Below, in pieces: positions 17,468-25,009 of a stretch of DNA of 64,000 nt. This DNA is from Candidatus Gastranaerophilales bacterium (GTDB taxonomy: Bacteria; Cyanobacteriota; Vampirovibrionia; Gastranaerophilales; Gastranaerophilaceae): positions 45,465-109,464 of the forward strand of contig CANQLJ010000002.1 in NCBI GenBank assembly GCA_947624685.1. The letters are read 5' to 3'. Position 1 is the first letter of the stretch. Each line of letters begins with the position of its first letter. The notes beneath the pieces were generated by a model. That model searched no databases and had not been told where the DNA came from. It saw only the letters and a list, made by a program, of their open reading frames with translations. Position numbers and translations under genes: made by a program.

Positions 17468-18694
17468 TTATTCATATCTTAAAGCATCAATCGGGTTTAA
17501 TAATGATGCTTTATAGGCAGGATAATACCCAAACCCAATCCCCACAAGCCCGGAAAAACAAAACGAAAGAATTATGGGAAAAATAGTTATAACAATTGCC
17601 GTTTTAAATATCGCTCCGATTAAAAGCGCAATAATAATCCCTGCAATAACGCCAATCAGCCCCCCGATTAAAGATAAGACAAGCGCTTCAATTAAAAATT
17701 GAAGTCTTATGTCGGTTGCCCTTGCTCCTATTGCCATACGGATTCCTATTTCTTTTGTGCGCTCGGTAACTGAGACCAGCATTATGTTCATTATCCCGAT
17801 GCCTCCTACAACAAGCGAGACGGAAGCGATTGAAGCCAATAATATCGCAAAAGTTTGAACGGTTGATTTCATTTTTTCTTGAAATTCTGCGCTGTTTCGG
17901 ACTTGAAAATCATCAACTTGCATTTTACCAAGGTTATGTGTGCGTCTTAGGATTTCTGCGATGTCGCTTTCGGCGATAGTTGAATCCTCAAGGCTCTTTG
18001 CTTTAACTATAATTTGATTAACCATCCCCGGAAAATCCGTCCCAAAGACTTTTCTTTGAGCTGTTGTAATGGGAATAAAAATTAAATCATCCTGATCCAT
18101 TGGGCCCATTTGGCCTTTTGCTTTGATGGTTCCAATTACTTTAAAAGGTACATTTCCGATTCGAAGAGTTTTTCCTATCGGATCAACATCTCCAAAGAGC
18201 TCTTTTTCGATTGTTTTTCCAATTATGGCAACTTTTGTCGCATTAAGTTCATCGTCTCTTGTAAAGCGCTTTCCTAAATCAATTTCATAGTTTTTAACGT
18301 ATAAATAGGGGTTGGTAATCCCATAAATAGTGGTTTGCCAGTTTTGATTTCCGTACATGACTTGTTTAGAGGAGCTCATCAAAGGCGCAACGGCATCAAC
18401 TCCTCGAGCTTGTTTTTTGATTGCCTGAGCATCTTTGAGGCTTAGAGTCGGTTTTGTTCCGATGCCCAATGAAACGCCGCCTGTTTTAGCTGTTGCCGAG
18501 CGGATGGTAAGAAGGTTTGAACCCATCGATTCCATATTTTCCTGGACTTGTTTATTAGCGCCCGAACCGATAGCGAGCATTATAATTACCGCTCCGACAC
18601 CTATTATTATCCCTAAGGAAGTGAGGGCGGATCGCATTTTATTAACTTTAAGCGAATTGAGTGCAATCTTCATTGTCGATTTAAAATCTATCAT
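17468..18694 (-). CDS. MacB-type ABC transporter permease (orphan)
   Basis: A 408-aa permease of the MacB/LolCE/FtsX superfamily. It has an N-terminal membrane helix with the family stretch MRSALTSLGIIIGVGAVIIMLAIGSG and a large periplasmic MacB-core domain. Three C-terminal membrane segments follow (VSLVVGGIGIMNIMLVSVTERTKEIGIRMAIGAR ... GYYPAYKASLLNPIDALRYE). Such permeases do mechanotransmission: a cytoplasmic ATPase drives movement of the periplasmic domain. The usual partner ATPase and adaptor genes are not adjacent on either side, so they must be encoded elsewhere. It converges on ribF. AAGG lies ~14 nt before the ATG. Confidence 0.9.
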   Translation of the reverse strand: MIDFKSTMKIALNSLKVNKMRSALTSLGIIIGVGAVIIMLAIGSGANKQVQENMESMGSNLLTIRSATAKTGGVSLGIGTKPTLSLKDAQAIKKQARGVDAVAPLMSSSKQVMYGNQNWQTTIYGITNPYLYVKNYEIDLGKRFTRDDELNATKVAIIGKTIEKELFGDVDPIGKTLRIGNVPFKVIGTIKAKGQMGPMDQDDLIFIPITTAQRKVFGTDFPGMVNQIIVKAKSLEDSTIAESDIAEILRRTHNLGKMQVDDFQVRNSAEFQEKMKSTVQTFAILLASIASVSLVVGGIGIMNIMLVSVTERTKEIGIRMAIGARATDIRLQFLIEALVLSLIGGLIGVIAGIIIALLIGAIFKTAIVITIFPIILSFCFSGLVGIGFGYYPAYKASLLNPIDALRYE

Positions 18695-18841
18695 ATATAA
18701 TATTAAACCTTTATTTTAAGGACTGTTTCAATTTTATTATATTATATTTTGATTTTTTTGGATAGATTAAAAATCTTTATAAAAACGTTTTTGATTCCCC
18801 TTTAATTATTTTTAAGGTGCTTATTTAAAAATATTAGTCAT

Positions 18842-19420
18842 TTAGTCGTATATAATTCGAACGCCCGTTCCCATTCCGACACCGTTATTTCTTCTTATCA
18901 ATTGGCCGTTACTTCTGTAGTATGTGTCTGTTTGAGTCGGAGCACTAAAAAGATTGGTGTAGTTTGTGGGTCTTGCTTGGTTTTGTTTTTTGTCGTCACA
19001 ATCAAAACCCACGTCGCAATAAATCTGTTTATCGACAGGAACGCTGTAGCCTGTTAATTTTCCTTTGTCCTTGACATCATAAATGTCGTCATTTTTGGCT
19101 TTAGCTTTGTATGCGAGATTTTTGTTTGCAACATTAAATGTAAGAAAATTGTTATATAAATCATAGCGCAATCTGTTTATGAATCTTTGTTTTTTATAGC
19201 GCCAATAGTTTTTTAGACTGCTGTTATTTTTATTATAAATGTTGTTATAAGAATTATAGTAAGAATTGTAATAGGAATTCGAATAAGGATTATAATAGCG
19301 ACTGTAAGCGTTATTATAGTAATAATTGTTTGGCGAAAAGTAATTTGGGAAGTTTAACCCAAAAGCACTAAAATTAGATAGTAAAATTGATAACCCTAAA
19401 ATATAAATAACGTTTTTCAT
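18842..19420 (-). CDS. Exported Tyr/Asn-rich protein of unknown function
   Basis: No family recognised. From the ATG at 19420 the protein has 192 aa. It starts with a signal peptide (KNVIYILGLSILLSNFSAFG), followed by a low-complexity tract of about 40 residues made almost only of Tyr, Asn and Ser (NSYYNSYYNSYNNIYNKNN). A helical basic stretch and a region with two Cys (YCDVGFDCDD) come next. The tract resembles surface or adhesive proteins, but no function can be given. The ORF-track start is 13 residues longer and precedes the signal peptide. A TATATT box ends 6 nt before the chosen ATG with no Shine-Dalgarno, matching the leaderless pattern seen elsewhere. Confidence 0.6.
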   Translation of the reverse strand: MKNVIYILGLSILLSNFSAFGLNFPNYFSPNNYYYNNAYSRYYNPYSNSYYNSYYNSYNNIYNKNNSSLKNYWRYKKQRFINRLRYDLYNNFLTFNVANKNLAYKAKAKNDDIYDVKDKGKLTGYSVPVDKQIYCDVGFDCDDKKQNQARPTNYTNLFSAPTQTDTYYRSNGQLIRRNNGVGMGTGVRIIYD

Positions 19421-19489
19421 AGTTAAAATATATTTTAGATTTTCGGCTGTTGCATTCACTTATCGGCTAATAGAAGATAGTAGGAAAAT

Positions 19490-20500
19490 TTAATTAATAT
19501 CCCATCTTCCGCATGTTCCGCCCCAGCGAGCAATGATGTTACCTTTTATGTCGGAGATTTTTTTAATATCGTCTCTTTGTTGGTTTTGTTTGCCTTCTAA
19601 GATTGTTATAACTTCACAATTATTTGAACATCCGTCACACATGCAGGTGATGCTGTGGAATTCAAGGTCTTTAATTTTCCATCCCTTGAATTTTGTTTCT
19701 TTATTTGTATATTGATGATGTTCCATAGCAAGCATCGCCGCACCTATTGCGCCCATTGTCTGATGATTGTCGGGAACAATAATTTTACATCCGAGCTCTT
19801 GTTCAAAAGCTTTTACCATGCCTTTATTTGTTGCAACCCCGCCTTGAAAAGAAATGGAGGGCAAAAGGTCTTTTCCTAAAGCCAAATTTGCAAGATAATT
19901 TCGAACCAACGCCTGACAAAGGCCATATAACAAATCTTCAACGGCATAGCCCAACTGCTGCTTATGAATTAAGTCGGATTCAGCGAAAACTCCGCATCTT
20001 CCTGCAATTCGAGCGGGCGATTGAGATTGAAGCGCAATATCGCCAAAATCTTTAATATCAACATTTAATCTTTGGGCTTGATGGTCTAAAAAGCTCCCGG
20101 TACCTGCTGCGCAGACTGTGTTCATTGCAAAATCGGTAACTATTCCGTCTCTTAAAATAATGATTTTTGAATCTTGCCCGCCTATTTCAAGAATCGTTTG
20201 AACGTCGGGGATTTCACTTGTCGCAGCAACGGCGTGAGCGGTGATTTCATTTTTAATTATATCAGCTCCGATTAATGCTCCGGCAAGGTTTCTTCCGGAA
20301 CCCGTTGTGCCTGCCGATTTAACGCAATATTGAGCACCATTGGCTTGAGATAAAATATTATCCAGACATTTTTGAATAGCTATAACAGGCTGACCCTGAG
20401 TTCTTGTCATATAGCTATCTATATATTTTCCTTTTTCATCTATGAGGGCGATTTTTGTTGTGACCGACCCTACATCTATTCCTAAATAAACATTCATCAT
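19490..20500 (-). CDS. BcrAD/BadFG-type ATPase: CoA-dehydratase activase component
   Basis: ASKHA-fold ATPase of the HgdC type, which injects one electron at low potential into 2-hydroxyacyl-CoA dehydratases or benzoyl-CoA reductase-like partners. The 336-aa product shows GIDVGSVTTKIALID (phosphate 1), GGQDSKIIILRDG, and the two Cys that hold the bridging 4Fe-4S cluster of the dimer (NTVCAAGTGSFLDHQ and GRCGVFAESDLIHKQQ). FQGGVATNKGMVKAFE follows. A C-terminal Cys-rich extension (CMCDGCSNNC, WGGTCGRWD) resembles the linker of the large fused activase family. No dehydratase or DUF2229 partner is nearby. The second Met (20497) could be the start because TATAGT lies 7 nt before it. Confidence 0.85.
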   Translation of the reverse strand: MMNVYLGIDVGSVTTKIALIDEKGKYIDSYMTRTQGQPVIAIQKCLDNILSQANGAQYCVKSAGTTGSGRNLAGALIGADIIKNEITAHAVAATSEIPDVQTILEIGGQDSKIIILRDGIVTDFAMNTVCAAGTGSFLDHQAQRLNVDIKDFGDIALQSQSPARIAGRCGVFAESDLIHKQQLGYAVEDLLYGLCQALVRNYLANLALGKDLLPSISFQGGVATNKGMVKAFEQELGCKIIVPDNHQTMGAIGAAMLAMEHHQYTNKETKFKGWKIKDLEFHSITCMCDGCSNNCEVITILEGKQNQQRDDIKKISDIKGNIIARWGGTCGRWDIN

Positions 20501-20548
20501 AATAACTATATTTTATTATAAACATAGTTTTTTAACAAAATTTTTTGC

Positions 20549-20554
20549 TATAAT
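20549..20554 (+). promoter_or_regulatory. -10 box placing transcription start at the phosphohexomutase ATG
   Basis: TATAAT is followed by only 6 nt (TTATTT) before the ATG at 20561. There is no Shine-Dalgarno. This predicts a leaderless transcript. Confidence 0.5.
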
Positions 20555-20560
20555 TTATTT

Positions 20561-21967
20561 ATGGAAAAAACAAAAATTGAATTCGGAACAGACGGCTTTC
20601 GAGGAATAATCGCAAAAGATTTCACCTTTGAAACGGTGGAAAAAATTATAAAAGCAATTATTAATTATCTAAAAAACAATTTTTCAAATGATGAAATTAA
20701 ATCAAAACCAATTATAATCGGCTTTGACCCAAGGTTTATGGCAAGGGACTTTGCCTGTTTTTGTGCTGAAATTTTATCAAACGCTTCATTTAATGTAATT
20801 TTATCTAATGTTGTTGTTCCAACGCCCATTATTGCTTATTATTCAAAATACCTTAAAACATTAGGCGCAATAATGTTTACCGCTTCTCATAACCCCAAGG
20901 AATACCAGGGAATTAAATTTATCCCAAATTACGCAGGCCCCGCCACAAAAGAAATAACCGATGAGATTATAAAATACATTGATTGTGACGTTGATTTTAA
21001 TGGCGTTAAAGGAAAAATTGAAACAAGGGACTTTAAAAAAGAATACTTTAGCCAAATAGAAAAATTAATCGATTTTAAAAAAATTAAAAATGCAAAATTA
21101 AATATCATTTTTGATGGCTTATATAGCGCCTCTGTCGGGTATTTTGATGAACTTTTACTAAAAAATGATATTGAATTTTTAAGCTATAATATGTACCATT
21201 CAAGTGACTTTGGAGGGGGACTGCCCGAACCCAAGCCAAAATTTATGAAAAACATAAAAGATAATTTTATAACTTTAGCAAATGATGGTGATGCGGATAG
21301 ATACGGGGTAATCGATGAAAAAGGAAATTACATTAGCCCCAATATCATTATGGCGATTTTAACAAAATATCTTTATCAAAAGAAAAATAAAAAAGGTTTT
21401 TTAATTAAAACAGTAGGGGTTTCAAAAGCGCTTGATATTTTAGCCGATAAATTAAATATTAAAACAATTACAACGCCCGTCGGGTTCAAGTGGCTTAGCG
21501 CCGCTATGAGAGAAAATGATTGTTTGTTGGCTGGCGAAGACTCCGGAGGCTTATCAACAGGGAATCATATCCCCGAAAAAGATGGAATATATGCTAATTT
21601 ATTAATATTAGAAGCAATGGCAAATGAGAATAAAACTTTAAATGAATTGGTTAATGAAATAAATGATTTTATAGGGATAGAATTTTTTAACGATAGGGTT
21701 GATTTAAAGCTTAAAAATATCGAAAAAGCAAATGAAATTATTGAAGAATATAAAAAATTAGAAATAAACGATAATATTTCGGATTTTAAAATAAAAGAAA
21801 TAATAAAGCTTGATGGGATAAAATTTTTATTCAGTGATGAAACAACATCTCTTTTGATTCGAAAATCAGGAACGGAGCCGTTGTTGAGGTTTTATATCGA
21901 ATCGGATGACAAAGAAAAGATTGAAAAATTAAAAGACTATTTAACAAAATCTTATAAAGAGGAATAG
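20561..21967 (+). CDS. Phosphoglucomutase/phosphomannomutase family protein
   Basis: Alpha-D-phosphohexomutase that interconverts hexose 1- and 6-phosphates for glycogen, cell-wall or polysaccharide precursors. The 468-aa protein starts IEFGTDGFRGIIAKDFT. It has the phosphoserine loop TASHNPKEYQGIKF, the metal loop ANDGDADRYGVID, the sugar-binding loop AGEDSGGLSTG and the phosphate loop RKSGTEPLLRFYIES. All four active-site elements are intact. Substrate choice (glucose, mannose or glucosamine) cannot be decided; the GEDSGG loop favours glucose or mannose phosphate rather than GlmM. It is monocistronic, and a -10 box ends 6 nt before its ATG. Confidence 0.92.
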   Translation: MEKTKIEFGTDGFRGIIAKDFTFETVEKIIKAIINYLKNNFSNDEIKSKPIIIGFDPRFMARDFACFCAEILSNASFNVILSNVVVPTPIIAYYSKYLKTLGAIMFTASHNPKEYQGIKFIPNYAGPATKEITDEIIKYIDCDVDFNGVKGKIETRDFKKEYFSQIEKLIDFKKIKNAKLNIIFDGLYSASVGYFDELLLKNDIEFLSYNMYHSSDFGGGLPEPKPKFMKNIKDNFITLANDGDADRYGVIDEKGNYISPNIIMAILTKYLYQKKNKKGFLIKTVGVSKALDILADKLNIKTITTPVGFKWLSAAMRENDCLLAGEDSGGLSTGNHIPEKDGIYANLLILEAMANENKTLNELVNEINDFIGIEFFNDRVDLKLKNIEKANEIIEEYKKLEINDNISDFKIKEIIKLDGIKFLFSDETTSLLIRKSGTEPLLRFYIESDDKEKIEKLKDYLTKSYKEE

Positions 21968-22066
21968 TTAAAAAATATTACAATTTTTAATTGAAAGTAA
22001 ATTTTTGCACAAAAAAAGACTTTAATTATATATAAAATATATACAAATTAATTTAGGGCGCAAAAA

Positions 22067-22984
22067 TTGATACAGCTTCAAAACATAGATTTTTCACTAT
22101 TAAACAGATTTTTTGGAATCCCAAAAACAAAAATTCCTCAATACGCAAATAAAAGCCTTGAGGAAATAATGGAGCTTGAAGCCAAGGAGGGAAACAAAAA
22201 AGCCCAAGATTACAAAAAAATCTTGAGCGACCCTGATAAAATCCTTGAAATTTTTAAATTAACAAACCTTGAAAATAAATTTATTATCCTTCAAAGCCTG
22301 TCTGAACAAGACTTAGACAGCCTTTTACCTTATCTGAATGAGGAGCAGCTGTCTTTGGGGCTTAATTTTTTCACCGAAGAAAAACTTGTCGAACTATCTA
22401 AACAACTTCCCTTAGAGGAGCTCATCGGGATGATGCTTCAAAAATTCAGCGTTGTTGATATTTTATCTTTGATGGAACAAAGCGCGATGGATAAATTTTT
22501 GAATGAACCGGATGTTGATAGGAAATACAGCGAAAAATACTTTGAAAGCCTTGATTATAAAGAGCTTCAAAAAATAATGATTCAATCTTTCGGCTATGAA
22601 TTTAAAGAAAAAGGGTCGAGCGAATATATTGAATACATTGAAGGATTGAATGACAAGGATTTTAAAAATTTCATTTTAAACCTCGAAAGAAACGACAAAA
22701 TTAATTTAATCTCGGGAATTGTTGAGCAAGAGGAGGACTTTTTGCTTTTGTTCAAGCCCGAAGATATTGTCCGCCCGATGGAATTATTGATGAAAGAAGA
22801 CAAAATTAAACTTATGTCTAATTTGGAAGCGGAATTTTTGATTCCGATGATTCAAGAATTGCCAAAAGACTTAACTCAAATTGTCTTGACGCAAATTGAC
22901 CCGAAAGACTTTGCGGAAGTTTTGGCAAGAGACTTTCAAGACATCTTGTCTTCCGTTGTGATTTTCACAAAAGGAAAGATATAG
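22067..22984 (+). CDS. Helical-repeat protein with MgtE-N/FliG-like pattern
   Basis: A 305-aa soluble, all-helical protein. Short helical hairpins recur with a consensus like L...D...LLPYLNEEQL and LPLEELIGMML or LPKDLTQIVLTQIDPKDFAEVL. This is the look of the MgtE N-terminal domain and the FliG superhelix, but the MgtE membrane part and FliG motor domain are absent. A role as a scaffold or flagellar accessory is possible but unproven. The start is a TTG (22067) with AGGG about 9 nt upstream. The gene is monocistronic and converges on a pseudopilin gene with a 6-nt gap. Confidence 0.55.
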   Translation: MIQLQNIDFSLLNRFFGIPKTKIPQYANKSLEEIMELEAKEGNKKAQDYKKILSDPDKILEIFKLTNLENKFIILQSLSEQDLDSLLPYLNEEQLSLGLNFFTEEKLVELSKQLPLEELIGMMLQKFSVVDILSLMEQSAMDKFLNEPDVDRKYSEKYFESLDYKELQKIMIQSFGYEFKEKGSSEYIEYIEGLNDKDFKNFILNLERNDKINLISGIVEQEEDFLLLFKPEDIVRPMELLMKEDKIKLMSNLEAEFLIPMIQELPKDLTQIVLTQIDPKDFAEVLARDFQDILSSVVIFTKGKI

Positions 22985-22990
22985 TTTTTT

Positions 22991-23755
22991 CTAGTTATGT
23001 TGGAACATTGCACGTTGACCAACAATACCAAAAGGAATTGCGTTTCTGTCCGTGATGATAATCGGAAATACATCAAGAATTTTTGATTTTCCTTTCGGGC
23101 TTGGGACTTTATAAGAATCGCGGGTCTTGAGCGGATTTGGACGTCTGTCGCCATTAACATCAACAATGATTAAGCAAGGATAACATTGAGCCGTACCGCT
23201 GTCATCCTGGGTACAAAGGTCATTCGGGTCATCTTTTTCTCCAATGTGTACATAGGTTGCGCAATGTCCGTTTGTGTCAGAAAATTCCGCGGTTTTTGTC
23301 GCTTTTCCGTCACCGTCTTTTTTGCTTGAGAGATTTAATGTCATTTTTTGCGTAGGAAATTCAAAACGCATGCCATCGGCCGTATAGAAGGCATAATTAG
23401 AATCAAGACTGCCTCCGTTGAATGCGGTTGTAGTCGAGATGACATTCATCCTTGCTCTAAACATGTTAAACAGGCTGTCGGGGTTATCCGGATCGTCCGG
23501 AGATGTCATGCCCCCTGCTTCAATCGGGCCGTAACCTTCAAGAGCAATGTTGAGCTCGATTACCTGATTGATAGAGGATAGTGCTTTTTTGAGAGCTGAT
23601 TTATATTCATGTTGTTCTGTATTTACCAATATTGCGGGTATGGTTAATGCTGCAATTACCCCGATTATAACAAGGGTAATTAACGCCTCGGCAAGCGTAA
23701 AAGCTCTCTTTTTAATACTATTTCTATTTTGACTTTTAATTATTCTATCAACCAT
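22991..23755 (-). CDS. Type IV pilin-like (pseudopilin) protein
   Basis: The N-terminus KKRAFTLAEALITLVIIGVIAALTIPAI is a prepilin peptidase signal with Ala at -1 and Glu at +5, followed by the long hydrophobic helix. The 254-aa protein has a globular head with Gly- and Asp-rich loops, paired Cys (LCTQDDSG and CYPCLIIVDVNGDRRPNPLKTRD), and ends near FGIVGQRAMFQ. The VDVNG(D/K) motif recurs in the pseudopilin at 7773. It stands alone; no secretin, ATPase or peptidase gene is nearby. Such singletons suggest a family of minor pilins served by machinery elsewhere in the genome. Confidence 0.82.
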   Translation of the reverse strand: MVDRIIKSQNRNSIKKRAFTLAEALITLVIIGVIAALTIPAILVNTEQHEYKSALKKALSSINQVIELNIALEGYGPIEAGGMTSPDDPDNPDSLFNMFRARMNVISTTTAFNGGSLDSNYAFYTADGMRFEFPTQKMTLNLSSKKDGDGKATKTAEFSDTNGHCATYVHIGEKDDPNDLCTQDDSGTAQCYPCLIIVDVNGDRRPNPLKTRDSYKVPSPKGKSKILDVFPIIITDRNAIPFGIVGQRAMFQHN

Positions 23756-23895
23756 TTATTCTTATAAACCCGTAACAGTTAGATTATATACCAAGCCAAA
23801 AAATATGTAAATATAGCATTTAAAAATCATATTTAGGATTGATATTTTTTATTTTAACACAGATTATTTAATTTTGCACTTATTTTTTTGGGTGC

Positions 23896-23911
23896 ACAAA
23901 CAGAGTATTTA
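23896..23911 (+). repeat. 16-bp exact repeat shared with the secD leader
   Basis: ACAAACAGAGTATTTA occurs here, 44 nt upstream of the small ribbon-helix-helix gene, and again at 38-53 at the predicted 5' end of the secD mRNA. It could be a shared operator or leader element, or chance. Confidence 0.3.
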
Positions 23912-23954
23912 AACATATCAAATTTACACATAAAATAATATATGGAGTTAATTA

Positions 23955-24116
23955 ATGTTTAAAGTTGAAAAACCTCAAATGATTAATAAAACCTTTAGAT
24001 TGCCGTTAAAACTTGTGCAAGAAATGCAAGCCATCGCGCAAAATAAAAAGGTCTCTTTAAATAATCTTGTCCAACAGTGCTGTGAGTATGCGCTTTCTCA
24101 TTTGGATAAAAAATAA
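23955..24116 (+). CDS. Small ribbon-helix-helix DNA-binding protein (53 aa)
   Basis: Too short for the ORF track. The frame from ATG 23955 to TAA 24116 encodes 53 residues beginning FKVEKPQMINKTFRLPLKLV. A strand (KTFRLP) is followed by two helices (LVQEMQAIAQ and SLNNLVQQCCEYALSHL), the Arc/CopG ribbon-helix-helix layout. GGAG lies 7 nt before the ATG, an ideal ribosome site. Such proteins dimerise and bind palindromic operators, and some are antitoxins, but no toxin gene is adjacent. The nearby AATTAATAATT repeats just downstream, or the 16-bp element upstream, could be its binding sites (speculative). Confidence 0.7.
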   Translation: MFKVEKPQMINKTFRLPLKLVQEMQAIAQNKKVSLNNLVQQCCEYALSHLDKK

Positions 24117-24120
24117 TTCT

Positions 24121-24158
24121 AATTAATAATTCTAATTAATAATTTTTAATTAATAATT
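24121..24158. repeat. Three direct repeats of AATTAATAATT
   Basis: AATTAATAATT occurs at 24121-24131, 24134-24144 and 24148-24158 (period 13-14 nt), between the small RHH gene and the end of aroE. The unit is nearly palindromic. Function unknown; slippage of AT-rich sequence is the simplest explanation. Confidence 0.5.
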
Positions 24159-25007
24159 GTAAATTAAAAATTCTTCAAGCGCTCTTGTTTTCATATACCT
24201 TGCATCGGGCTTTTTATCGCACCATATTTCAACCGCCCTTTGTGCTTGATAAACGAGCATATCAAGTCCGCAGATAAATTTTTTATTATATCTTATTGCT
24301 TTTGAAATTAATGCCGTCCTTAAGGGATTATAGACAATGTCATAGACAATTGCGCTGTCTTTTAGGGATTCAATGTGCCTGTCTTCGACGGGGGAATTAT
24401 TTTCGCTGAAGTTTTTCATACCCATTGGCGTTGTATTAACTAAAATATCAACGTCATCAAGGTTTTCCATTAATGTTATTTGAATAGATTTAATATCAAC
24501 CTTATCAAAGCGATTTCTTAAAGTCTGAATCGTTTGAGAGGAGTTTATGACGTTTCGTGTATAAACATCAATTCGATTTATTCCTAAGATATTAAGGCCT
24601 GCGCAAATTGCTCTTGAAGCTCCGCCTGTTCCTATGACGGCTGCTTTTTTACCTTTAAGGTCAATATTTTTTAACGGTTCGCAAAATCCCCAAACATCAG
24701 TGTTATAGCCATACAATGAAGCATCTTCATTAATTTTTACGGTATTAACGGAACCTGTCATATTAACATATTCGTCATATTGCGCTAAAAATAATGTCAC
24801 AGGCACTTTATGAGGAATTGTAACATTGAAACCATAGTATTTATTTGAGCGAAGATATTTTATCTGATTAATTAAATCTTCGCTTCTTGTTTGAATTACT
24901 TCATAAGTGCCCTTGATTCCTAAATCTTCAAAAGCCGCTTTATATAAGACAGGGCTTAATGTATGGCTTAAAGGATAACCGATGAGCGCTAATTTATAGT
25001 TTTCCAT
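24150..25007 (-). CDS. aroE: Shikimate dehydrogenase
   Basis: Reduces 3-dehydroshikimate to shikimate with NADPH in aromatic amino-acid and chorismate synthesis. The 285-aa protein has the substrate loop IGYPLSHTLSPVLYKAAFEDLGI, FNVTIPHK (catalytic Lys), GSVNTV, NTDVWGF, the Rossmann glycine loop GTGGASRAICAGL, NTTPMGM and YDIVYNPLRTALI. All key motifs are present. It is the last gene of a long leftward operon, starting 2 nt after topA. Confidence 0.94.
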   Translation of the reverse strand: MENYKLALIGYPLSHTLSPVLYKAAFEDLGIKGTYEVIQTRSEDLINQIKYLRSNKYYGFNVTIPHKVPVTLFLAQYDEYVNMTGSVNTVKINEDASLYGYNTDVWGFCEPLKNIDLKGKKAAVIGTGGASRAICAGLNILGINRIDVYTRNVINSSQTIQTLRNRFDKVDIKSIQITLMENLDDVDILVNTTPMGMKNFSENNSPVEDRHIESLKDSAIVYDIVYNPLRTALISKAIRYNKKFICGLDMLVYQAQRAVEIWCDKKPDARYMKTRALEEFLIYNY

Positions 25008-25009
25008 AT

